DNA from: Heminiphilus faecis
GTDB taxonomy: Bacteria > Bacteroidota > Bacteroidia > Bacteroidales > Muribaculaceae
Assembly: GCF_008728965.1 (NCBI RefSeq)
Contig: NZ_VSMC01000027.1
Location: 1 to 39,745, forward strand
DNA length: 39,745 nucleotides
Direction of reading: 5' to 3'
Below, one piece after another: positions 1-6,569 of this stretch. The position numbers and the translations under genes are program-made. The notes under the pieces are model-generated. The model worked only from the letters and a program-made list of their open reading frames with translations, did no database searches and was not told the origin of the DNA. Positions within the stretch are counted from its first letter, which is position 1, and each line of letters starts with the position of its first letter.

Positions 1-290
1 ACGGAAGTGAATTCATGAATCATCAATGGCTGGCACGACGAATCGGAGCCTCGGTCTATTTTGCCGACCCGTTCTGCTCAGGACAAAAAGGCGCGGTTGA
101 AAACGCAAACAAGCTGTTGAGGCAATATTTCCCAAAAGGCACCGACTTCCGTGATGTCGAACAGGCAGAACTTGACAGAATACAAGCCAAAATCAACAGA
201 AGACCGCGAGAAAAATTAGGTTTCTCAGCGCCTCGTATTGAGTTCTTCAAACTATTGACTTAATTTTGCACTTGCTTGTTGACTCTACAG
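1..290 (+). mobile_element. Right end of an IS30-like insertion sequence
   Basis: The transposase stop codon at 261-263 is followed at once by TTTTGCACTTGC and related sequence up to about 290. This resembles the right terminal repeat that follows the transposase in Bacteroidota IS30 elements. The left end is outside the window, so the inverted repeat cannot be matched and the exact boundary is inferred. Confidence 0.5.
3..263 (+). CDS. IS30-family transposase, C-terminal fragment
   Basis: The reading frame enters from outside the window: the codons before the first ATG (position 15) read G-S-E-F, giving the GSEF-x-NH context typical of the second catalytic Asp region of IS30 DDE transposases. 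The rest carries the family's end: DPFCSGQKGAVENANKLLRQ, which includes the catalytic Glu region (GAVENAN), then a FPKGTDF segment and the closing PREKLGF box. These enzymes cut and join the ends of the insertion sequence. Only about 86 residues are visible, so it is not possible to say whether the rest of the gene is intact. It is read toward the glycoside hydrolase gene at 381. Confidence 0.9.
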   Translation, partial: GSEFMNHQWLARRIGASVYFADPFCSGQKGAVENANKLLRQYFPKGTDFRDVEQAELDRIQAKINRRPREKLGFSAPRIEFFKLLT

Positions 291-313
291 TTTTTTATAA
301 GTAGGGTTAAAAT

Positions 314-344
314 TTCGTATTTATTGCAGGAAATTTTAACTTTG
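314..344 (+). promoter_or_regulatory. Bacteroidota-type promoter for the GH43-GH8 gene
   Basis: TAACTTTG at 337-344 fits the -7 consensus TAnnTTTG. TTCG at 314-317, 19 bases upstream, is a plausible weak -33 element. The start codon at 381 lies about 36 bases downstream. The promoter lies outside the presumed IS30 end, so the gene need not depend on the element. Confidence 0.6.
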
Positions 345-380
345 TATTTTATTAATATAACCTCATAACCATACCCTGAA

Positions 381-2900
381 ATGTCATTACGCAATGCAAT
401 CCTGTTGCTGTCCTTAACGATGGCGTCATTCTCAGTTCCGGCACAGAATCCGGTAATCCGCGATCAGTTCTCGGCCGACCCTACGGCACGTGTTTTCAAT
501 GACCGTATGTACCTTTACCCGTCGCATGACATACCCGGTGCTACCGAGAAACTCAAAGAGTGGTTCTGTATGGCCGATTACCATGTTTTTTCTTCCGACA
601 ATCTATGTGACTGGACCGACCATGGTGTTATTGTCAGTCAGGAGCGTGTACCGTGGGTAGATGCCGGTTCTTATACGATGTGGGCGCCCGAATGTGTGCG
701 TAAGGGCGACAGATATTATTTTTATTTTCCCGCTGCACCTAAGGGAGGAGAGCGTGGTTTTAAAGTAGGTGTGGCCGTATCGGGCAGTCCGGAAGGACCG
801 TTCATGCCCATGCCTAAGCCTATAGACGGCATTGATGGCATTGACCCTTGCGTACTTGTCGATGACGACGGAGCAAGCTACATATACTGGGCCGGTATGG
901 GGTTGCGCGGTGCACGTCTTGCCGATGACATGATGGCACTGGCTTCCGAGCCTGTACTTTTCGAAGGACTGCCCGAAGGTTTTAAGGAGGGGCCATTCGT
1001 ATTCAAGCGCGACGGCAAGTATTATTTCACATTTCCATGGGTACAGGACAAAACCGAGACATTGGCTTACGCTATGGGCGATTCTCCTCTTGGCCCGTTT
1101 GAGTTTAAAGGCTTGATTATGGACCAGTGGCCCGACGGCTGTTGGACCAATCACCACTCCATAGTGGAGTGGCGCGGCCAGTGGTACCTTTTCTATCATC
1201 ACAACGACTATTCGCCCGATTTTGACAAAAATCGCTCGGTACGTATTGACACTTTGGCTTTCAATGACGACGGCACAATACGTAAGGTGACTCCGACACT
1301 GCGAGGCGTAGGAGTGAGCGATGCACGCCGTCGCATACATATAGACCGTTACAGCGACATATCGCCTAAGCATGCCGCTATCGACTTCCTTGACCGTTCC
1401 GACCGCTTTAAAGGATGGAAGACAGTGTTGTCGCGCCGTGGCGCTTGGGTGCGATATGACCGTGTGGATTTTGGCGACCGTCCGGTGACTCATGTCACTG
1501 CACGTGTTAAGTCGCCTTCGGGCGGAACTCTTGAGGTATATGCCGGCGGCATGGACTCCGATAGCCTTATTGCCCGTATGACGTTGCCACGCAGTGGCCG
1601 GTGGACCGATGTTACAATGCCGGTTACCGCCTCTCCGCAGGGAGTTGGTGACCTGTTTGTCCGCCTTGCCGGCGGTAAAGGCGTTGAGGTTGACTGGATC
1701 GGTTTTGATGCGTTGCCGTGGGAAGCGGGAGCTTTTGAGAGCGGCACGTACCGCAATCTGTTTTCCGAGGCGGGTTACAGCGAGGCAGAGATATCACAAC
1801 GCCTCGAAGAGATTTATAACTCGTTGTTTCACGGTCCGGATAAGATATATTTTGAAGTAGGCGACAGTATGGCCTACATAAGCGACATCAAGAACCGTGA
1901 TGTGCGTACCGAGGGCATGTCTTATGGCATGATGGTGGCCGTTCAGCTTGATAAAAAAGATGTATTTGACCGTTTGTGGCGCTGGAGCCGACGTTATATG
2001 CAGCATCAGAGCGGTGAACGCGAGGGTTATTTTGCGTGGAGTTGCAGCATTGACGGTAAGCCAAACTCATATGGAGCGGCTTCCGATGGAGAATTGTATT
2101 TTATAACATCGCTGATATTCGCGTCCAATCGCTGGGGAAATGACACCGGCATAAATTATCTGGCCGAAGCACAGCGTATAGTCGACCAGTCAATGCTGAA
2201 AGTGGGTAAGACACATGCGGCTCCGTTAATAAATCTGGAACACAGACTCATAACTTTCACTCCTGATAATTATGGCGGTACATTTACCGATCCGTCCTAT
2301 CATGTACCTGCGTTTTATGAAGTGTGGGCCCGGTATCTTGACGACGGTCGCAGCGGTTTCTGGTCGGATTGTGCCAAGCGCAGTCGCGAGTACTTGCATG
2401 CGTGTGTGCATCCCGTCACCGGATTGACGCCTGATTATAGCAATTATGACGGCTCTCTTACGGGGCGCAAGGGTATAGTGGGCGATGCATTTCGTTTTGA
2501 TTCTTGGCGGGTGCCTATGAATATTGCCCTTGATTATTCATGGTCATGTGCCGACGGCGAGTGGCAACGCGATTATGCCAATCGGTTGCAGAACTTTCTA
2601 TACAGCCGTGGTATAGATGACTTTAAGGATCAATATAATGTTGACGGCAGCGATGTGGAGCGCGTGCTTGACGCAGGAGGCTATCGCACTCTGCGTCATT
2701 CTCTTGGATTGGTCGCAACATCGGCGGCGGCATCGCTTGTGTCAACCGACATGATCGGCCGTGAGTTTGTAACCCGATTCTGGGATGCGCGTCACGAGCC
2801 TTACGAAGACGGCTACTTCGACGCCTATTACGATGGACTTCTGCGCCTCTTCGCATTCATGCACCTGAGCGGCAATTACCGCGTCATCACCCCACGATAA
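381..2900 (+). CDS. Secreted GH43-CBM6-like-GH8 multidomain xylan/oligoxylan hydrolase
   Basis: An 839-residue exported enzyme. Residues 1-22 are a signal peptide ending near VPAQ. Residues 25-310 form a GH43 five-bladed propeller with candidate catalytic residues D33 (SADPT), D155 (IDPC) and E203 (KEGPF). Residues 325-440 look like a CBM6-type beta-sandwich. Residues 450-839 are a GH8 (alpha/alpha)6 domain closely resembling reducing-end xylose-releasing exo-oligoxylanases, with VRTEGMSYGMM (acid E511), ASDGE (D569) and FDSWRVP (base D707). The expected role is removal of side-chain or terminal xylose/arabinose by GH43 while GH8 trims xylo-oligosaccharides from the reducing end, in the periplasm or at the surface. 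No SusC/SusD pair lies beside it, so it stands alone next to an IS30 end. Substrate is inferred from family. Confidence 0.9.
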   Translation: MSLRNAILLLSLTMASFSVPAQNPVIRDQFSADPTARVFNDRMYLYPSHDIPGATEKLKEWFCMADYHVFSSDNLCDWTDHGVIVSQERVPWVDAGSYTMWAPECVRKGDRYYFYFPAAPKGGERGFKVGVAVSGSPEGPFMPMPKPIDGIDGIDPCVLVDDDGASYIYWAGMGLRGARLADDMMALASEPVLFEGLPEGFKEGPFVFKRDGKYYFTFPWVQDKTETLAYAMGDSPLGPFEFKGLIMDQWPDGCWTNHHSIVEWRGQWYLFYHHNDYSPDFDKNRSVRIDTLAFNDDGTIRKVTPTLRGVGVSDARRRIHIDRYSDISPKHAAIDFLDRSDRFKGWKTVLSRRGAWVRYDRVDFGDRPVTHVTARVKSPSGGTLEVYAGGMDSDSLIARMTLPRSGRWTDVTMPVTASPQGVGDLFVRLAGGKGVEVDWIGFDALPWEAGAFESGTYRNLFSEAGYSEAEISQRLEEIYNSLFHGPDKIYFEVGDSMAYISDIKNRDVRTEGMSYGMMVAVQLDKKDVFDRLWRWSRRYMQHQSGEREGYFAWSCSIDGKPNSYGAASDGELYFITSLIFASNRWGNDTGINYLAEAQRIVDQSMLKVGKTHAAPLINLEHRLITFTPDNYGGTFTDPSYHVPAFYEVWARYLDDGRSGFWSDCAKRSREYLHACVHPVTGLTPDYSNYDGSLTGRKGIVGDAFRFDSWRVPMNIALDYSWSCADGEWQRDYANRLQNFLYSRGIDDFKDQYNVDGSDVERVLDAGGYRTLRHSLGLVATSAAASLVSTDMIGREFVTRFWDARHEPYEDGYFDAYYDGLLRLFAFMHLSGNYRVITPR

Positions 2901-2960
2901 AATGACATTATCATAAGGTGAGCGTCATCACCTAAAGTGCCGCACTAAAAAAGTTACGAC

Positions 2961-3000
2961 AAAATGGCCTGCAACGTCTTGATTTGTAGGTCATTTTTGT
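2961..3000 (+). terminator. Rho-independent terminator after the GH43-GH8 gene
   Basis: Arms 2961-2974 and 2984-2997 pair over 14 positions in RNA, two of them G-U wobbles, around a 9-base loop. The hairpin runs into a T-rich tail (ATTTTTGTTG). It begins 60 bases after the stop codon of the hydrolase. Confidence 0.75.
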
Positions 3001-3053
3001 TGTATGTGAAATGTTAACGCCCGATTGTACATAAAAACGGCGTTCTGCCATAT

Positions 3054-3061
3054 TATCTTTG
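3054..3061 (+). promoter_or_regulatory. -7 promoter element for the DUF6291-like gene
   Basis: TATCTTTG matches TAnnTTTG and lies 33 bases before the ATG at 3095. No good -33 TTTG was found at the usual spacing. The element overlaps the upstream TTG at 3059, which supports starting the protein at 3095. Confidence 0.55.
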
Positions 3062-3094
3062 CGGGAAACAACCATTAAACCGATTTCACATATT

Positions 3095-3589
3095 ATGAAA
3101 CGTACACCGAAATTTGACAAGGCATGGAGCGAGTCCATAGCCATGCTCCCCGCAGAACTGCAGCAACCTCTCGTCAACGCCATCAAGGAGTATCAGACCA
3201 CAGGCACCGAGTCAACAGACCTGCATCCGATAGCACAATGCGTGTTCAATTTGCTCAAACCTGTCATTGACCGTCGCGCCAAAGCCGCATCTTATCAGCG
3301 CCGTCGCCGTGAGGCCAAGGCTGAAATGCAGTGTGCACCCGTCACCATCGAGGCCGGTTGCCTTGTCAAGCAGGACCGCAAGTATATGCGTCTCCTTGCC
3401 AAGCGCTACAATCTCATCCACTGTGATATCAAGGCCGAGATAGATCACTTATCCTCGTTGTTGACAGCCAACGGTGTCGACCGCATTCCGCTTTTTATTT
3501 ATAAAGAATATCTTGAACGACACCTCGACGGCTACTCCGTCTCCTATGAGCCGTCGCCGCAACACCATCTACATCCTTCTGGAAGTTAG
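3095..3589 (+). CDS. Small DUF6291-like protein of unknown function
   Basis: A 164-residue soluble, basic protein. The N-terminal half has the pattern of DUF6291-type proteins, which often occur in mobile or phage-derived genes: an aromatic/hydrophobic start, SWxEAI-like helix (KAWSESIAMLPAELQQPL), an AIKEY helix, then a P-x-A-x-x-V-F-N-L-L-K-P-V-I-D segment and a charged tail (RRAKAASYQRRRREAK). The C-terminal half has no recognised motif. The ATG at 3095 is preferred over the TTG at 3059, which lies inside the -7 promoter box. The last codons (HPSGS) run into a GC-rich repeat at 3585-3617, so the original C-terminus may have been altered by repeat insertion. Function unknown. Confidence 0.6.
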   Translation: MKRTPKFDKAWSESIAMLPAELQQPLVNAIKEYQTTGTESTDLHPIAQCVFNLLKPVIDRRAKAASYQRRRREAKAEMQCAPVTIEAGCLVKQDRKYMRLLAKRYNLIHCDIKAEIDHLSSLLTANGVDRIPLFIYKEYLERHLDGYSVSYEPSPQHHLHPSGS

Positions 3590-3617
3590 GGGCTCCGGTA
3601 CCACGGCGCCCATACCT
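3585..3617 (+). repeat. Diverged half-copy of a GC-rich dispersed repeat
   Basis: This stretch contains CGGTACCACGGCGCCCAT and closely resembles the arms of the palindrome at 27961-28070 (GGTAGGG-CGCC-GTACCACGGCG). It spans the end of the DUF6291-like gene and the short gap to the convergent TonB gene. Only one arm is seen. Confidence 0.55.
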
Positions 3618-3635
3618 ATAACACGCTGCTTCGGG

Positions 3636-4721
3636 CTATTCTTCTTGGCGCGGTAGCTTGAATATAATGGGCAAGAGGTATCTGTACTCCACGGTTTTTC
3701 CATGTATTGGTTTGAAATTGGGTAGTGTCTTGGTGACGCGGATGGCTTCTGCATCGAGCGCCGGATGCTTGCTGCGGACTACATCGATATTGTCGATGCT
3801 GCCGTCTGCTTTAACGACGAATTGCACTACCACACGCCCTTCAATGCTGTCTTGGAGAGCCTCTTCGGGATATTGCATATGCGATTTTACCCATTCCATA
3901 AGCTTGGCATCTCCGCCCGGGAAAATCGGCATTTGTTCCATGGCACCGAATACTGCATTCTTATTCGGCGGCACACTGTCACGGATCACTGCGTTTTCAG
4001 GCATCTTAAATGTTACCGTCACCTCCTTTCCCGGTTCGATGTTCGGTATGTCATCAAATGTACATGGTTTGAAAGCGGGCAGAGACTCGACAACCCTTAT
4101 GGCCTCTTTATCAAGAGCAGGATGTAAGCCTTTTACAATCGAGGCATTGCTGACGCTGCCGTTTTCGTTTACCGTAAATGATACTTTTACCACTCCTTCG
4201 ATACTGTCGGGCAGAGCTTCTTCAGGGTATTGCAGATGTGAATGGAGCCATTCGTTCAATTTATCGTCTCCACCCGGGAATGATGCAGGCACGTACACCA
4301 TGCCTACAATGGCGAGGTCTTCAACCTTTACCGGTTCTATGTTTTTTCCTTTTTCGGTCACGGCCTGAGTGTCGGCTTCGCATTGGCTACGGTCTGCTAT
4401 AGTGCTTGTGGAGTCTTCTACCATTTCGGGAGGTTCTCCCTGCAGTCGTGTTTCGGAGGAGGCCGACGTCTTGTCTGTGCCGCATCCGCTCAAGGCTATT
4501 ATGCCCGCTGACAGTCCGGCCAGCACCACGACTTTGCCCGACAGCCGACGGGCCTGTAGTTGCTGCTCAAGATAGAACACTTCCGCTTCGCATTTAGGGC
4601 ATGTGCCGAAGCAATCGCCCTTGTAGCGGCATTCCGAGGTTATAAACTCGATGTCGTTGGCTTCGGCTATCTGCCGGCGGATATCCTTTAGTATCCGGCA
4701 TGTACGTTTACCTTTTTCCAT
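3636..4721 (-). CDS. TonB-family protein with two TonB_C domains and a Cys-rich N-terminus
   Basis: A 361-residue protein. Residues 1-60 are soluble and carry C8, C31, C37, C41 and C44; the last three form CFGTCPKC (C-x3-C-x2-C). Residues 62-80 are hydrophobic and end in ALSGC, which resembles a lipobox. Two TonB C-terminal-like domains follow (about 130-235 and 260-358), each with FPGGD-x-K-L-x-E-W, QYPEEAL-DSIEG and a repeated AI-RV pattern. TonB_C domains normally contact outer-membrane receptors or periplasmic partners. No proline-rich spacer of classical TonB is present and no ExbB/ExbD is adjacent, so energy transduction is uncertain. The gene starts 2 bases after the radical SAM gene stops, which indicates one operon. 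An internal lipobox after a 60-residue cytosolic segment is unusual. Confidence 0.8.
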   Translation of the reverse strand: MEKGKRTCRILKDIRRQIAEANDIEFITSECRYKGDCFGTCPKCEAEVFYLEQQLQARRLSGKVVVLAGLSAGIIALSGCGTDKTSASSETRLQGEPPEMVEDSTSTIADRSQCEADTQAVTEKGKNIEPVKVEDLAIVGMVYVPASFPGGDDKLNEWLHSHLQYPEEALPDSIEGVVKVSFTVNENGSVSNASIVKGLHPALDKEAIRVVESLPAFKPCTFDDIPNIEPGKEVTVTFKMPENAVIRDSVPPNKNAVFGAMEQMPIFPGGDAKLMEWVKSHMQYPEEALQDSIEGRVVVQFVVKADGSIDNIDVVRSKHPALDAEAIRVTKTLPNFKPIHGKTVEYRYLLPIIFKLPRQEE

Positions 4722-4723
4722 AG

Positions 4724-5347
4724 TCAGTGTCGGCGTATTATGTAGTTAAACAGATCGAATCGGGTGAATCCGAGCGCTTCAAGTTCCTTGCGGCTCGCTG
4801 TCCGGTCAGCGTCGTTATTGTGGTCGGGTATTAGGGGCAGACGTATCAGGCAGTCATTCTGCCGTCCATGGCCTGCTATCAGCCGGAGGTTGTCGATGAC
4901 AAGTGTGTTTTCGCGTCCGGTGTAGTGGCGGTATATGTCAGGGTTCATGTCCTTGATATCGACTATCAGCTCGTCTGCTACAGCCAGCAATGCATCGATG
5001 TTGGCTGCCGGTACGTTGAGCGAGGTCTCGATTGTAATCCTCCATTCGGAGCCGCATAATTCTCGGAACTCTTTTATGAAGCCGGGACGCATGGCCGGTT
5101 CTCCGCCGCCGAAGGTGACACCGCCGTTTGTCGCGAGGAAATACAGTTCGTCGATGACCACTGTGTCATACAGCTCCTCCGTGGTGTACTCCCTGAACAT
5201 ATCTCCTCCGTCGAGCGAATGGGGATTGAGGCAATGGCGGCAACGCAGAGGGCAGCCGTGAAAAGCCACGAGTGTAGTCACTCCATCGCCGTCGGTTGAC
5301 AGTCGGTGACGCGATATACCTATAATTTTTGCTTTTTCAGTAGGCAT
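4724..5347 (-). CDS. Radical SAM protein, glycyl-radical activase-like
   Basis: A 207-residue protein with the radical SAM cluster motif CPLRCRHC (C-x3-C-x2-C) near residue 32, followed by FGGGEP (GGE motif that contacts the SAM methionine amine), ITIETSLNVP and ELIVDIKDMNPDIY, all typical of the pyruvate formate-lyase activase branch. It would bind a [4Fe-4S] cluster and cleave SAM to a 5'-deoxyadenosyl radical. It is shorter than standard PflA and no glycyl-radical enzyme is nearby, so its substrate is unknown. It is the first gene of a two-gene operon with the Cys-rich TonB protein, which contains the same C-x3-C-x2-C spacing, and has a well-formed promoter at 5381-5412. Confidence 0.85.
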   Translation of the reverse strand: MPTEKAKIIGISRHRLSTDGDGVTTLVAFHGCPLRCRHCLNPHSLDGGDMFREYTTEELYDTVVIDELYFLATNGGVTFGGGEPAMRPGFIKEFRELCGSEWRITIETSLNVPAANIDALLAVADELIVDIKDMNPDIYRHYTGRENTLVIDNLRLIAGHGRQNDCLIRLPLIPDHNNDADRTASRKELEALGFTRFDLFNYIIRRH

Positions 5348-5380
5348 GATAGGAGAGATTATCGGTTATGTTATCGAAAA

Positions 5381-5412
5381 CAAATATAGCATGAAAATAT
5401 GAGAATCCCAAA
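5381..5412 (-). promoter_or_regulatory. Promoter of the radical SAM/TonB operon
   Basis: On the minus strand TATATTTG (5381-5388) is a full -7 match, with TTTG (5409-5412) as -33 at a 20-base spacing. The ATG lies 34 bases downstream. It is divergent from the promoter of the hemerythrin-LuxR gene. Confidence 0.75.
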
Positions 5413-5429
5413 ATCCGATTATCCGTGCT

Positions 5430-5475
5430 ACCTATTTTTAGGTATGGCGGTATTGGTGTTTTTAGAGTAATTTTG
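5430..5475 (+). promoter_or_regulatory. Promoter with operator-like element for the hemerythrin-LuxR gene
   Basis: The -7 element TAATTTTG lies at 5468-5475. The -33 position is occupied not by TTTG but by TTTTTAGGTATGGCGG (5435-5450), 17 bases before the -7. A nearly identical element (TTTTTGGGTATTGCGG) sits at exactly the same distance from the -7 of the xus-like operon. The left part is a perfect inverted repeat, ACCTA-TTTT-TAGGT (5430-5443). Substitution of the -33 by a shared motif suggests an activator-dependent promoter; the binding protein is inferred. Confidence 0.65.
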
Positions 5476-5505
5476 CAGCGCAGTTCACAAAAAAGCGGCG
5501 ACATT

Positions 5506-6441
5506 ATGATAAAGTCATCTATAAGATATCAGGCAACCGATAAAGTCAGAGATTTGGTTGAGGACAATACTCAATTGTTGTTGGTCCTCAATCGTTTTCA
5601 TATCCCTTTTGGATTCGGAGAGAGAACTGTATGTGAGATGTGTGAGGAAAAAGAGATTGATTGTTCTACCTTTCTCGCTATTGCGAATCTTATTAGTGGC
5701 AGACGTTTCTCTATAAATGAAATTGAACTACCGACCTTGTTGTCTTATTTAAGAGAGGCTCACTCCTATATATTGGATTTCCGTTTGCCGGATATACGCG
5801 ATACTCTTGTAAGTGCCGTCCATCAGCAAAGACTTGATGAAGTGGCAGTCCGCATAATCAGATTTTTTGATGAATATGCCGACGAGGTGCATCGCCATAT
5901 GGATTATGAGGATCGTATAGTGTTTCCTTATATTGAAGAACTGCTGAAAGGAAATGTTGCAAAGAATTTCAAAATATCTGATTTTGCCTCAAAGCATGAG
6001 TCGGTTGTGTCTAAACTCAATGAGTTGAAAGATATATTTCTGCAACACTATGCAATGCCAAATACAAGAATGCTGAATCGTGCGTTGTTTAATATCTCAG
6101 CTTGTGGCGAGGATTTGGTGTCGCACTGTGAGATCGAGAATCTGATACTTGTTCCGGCAGTGGAAGCGCTTGAAAAAGATGTCTACACGACAAATATGAG
6201 TCAACAGAACATCGCATCCGGTAATCGGGAATTAAGCCAAAGAGAGAAAGATATAATACGTTTGGTAGCCCATGGCCTTGCCAATAAAGAGATTGCCGAC
6301 AGGCTTTCTCTGTCTTTTCATACGATAACGACATATCGTAAAAACATAAGTGCCAAGCTGAACATCCACTCCACTGCGGCACTCACAATATTTGCCATAC
6401 TTCACGGTATTGTCAATCCGAAGGATATAGAGCTAAAGTAA
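5506..6441 (+). CDS. Hemerythrin-domain LuxR-type transcriptional regulator
   Basis: A 311-residue cytoplasmic regulator, with the start set at the ATG 31 bases after the -7 box. Residues 10-65 resemble the N-terminal segment of RIC/YtfE-ScdA proteins but lack its Cys-Cys pair; a CEMC is present at 43-46. Residues 75-225 form a hemerythrin-like four-helix bundle with a full set of candidate di-iron ligands: H86, H129 or H131, E135, H164, H207 and E211. Residues 243-300 are a LuxR/GerE helix-turn-helix (LSQREKDIIRLVAHGLANKE). Hemerythrin-like centres bind O2, NO or peroxide, so the protein probably links redox or iron state to transcription. It precedes the XusABC-like operon and shares a promoter element with it, so it is the likely activator of both; that is inference. 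Confidence 0.85.
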   Translation: MIKSSIRYQATDKVRDLVEDNTQLLLVLNRFHIPFGFGERTVCEMCEEKEIDCSTFLAIANLISGRRFSINEIELPTLLSYLREAHSYILDFRLPDIRDTLVSAVHQQRLDEVAVRIIRFFDEYADEVHRHMDYEDRIVFPYIEELLKGNVAKNFKISDFASKHESVVSKLNELKDIFLQHYAMPNTRMLNRALFNISACGEDLVSHCEIENLILVPAVEALEKDVYTTNMSQQNIASGNRELSQREKDIIRLVAHGLANKEIADRLSLSFHTITTYRKNISAKLNIHSTAALTIFAILHGIVNPKDIELK

Positions 6442-6449
6442 CCGACATA

Positions 6450-6478
6450 CCGATATACTCCTATAAGTAGTATATCGG
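6450..6478. repeat. Perfect inverted repeat between regulator and receptor genes
   Basis: CCGATATACT (6450-6459) and AGTATATCGG (6469-6478) are exact reverse complements around a 9-base loop. The repeat begins 9 bases after the regulator stop and ends 20 bases before the shared promoter element. No T-run follows, so it may be an operator or a weak terminator. Confidence 0.65.
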
Positions 6479-6498
6479 AGGCAGGCGGATAAGTCCGA

Positions 6499-6539
6499 TT
6501 TTTGGGTATTGCGGGCTAATTCAGAGTGAGGTAATTTTG
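6499..6539 (+). promoter_or_regulatory. Promoter with shared operator-like element for the xus-like operon
   Basis: TAATTTTG (6532-6539) is the -7 element, and TTTTTGGGTATTGCGG (6499-6514) lies 17 bases upstream. It differs at two positions from the element at 5435-5450 upstream of the regulator, with equal spacing. Both -7 elements also continue identically as TAATTTTGCAGC. Confidence 0.7.
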
Positions 6540-6569
6540 CAGCCGATTTCATTCTAAAAAAAGAAAATA

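Noticed and set aside
603-1493. Long minus-strand frame opposite the GH43 part
   Set aside because: It has no recognisable domain, lies wholly opposite a gene with intact catalytic motifs, and has Cys/His-rich composition typical of an antisense shadow.
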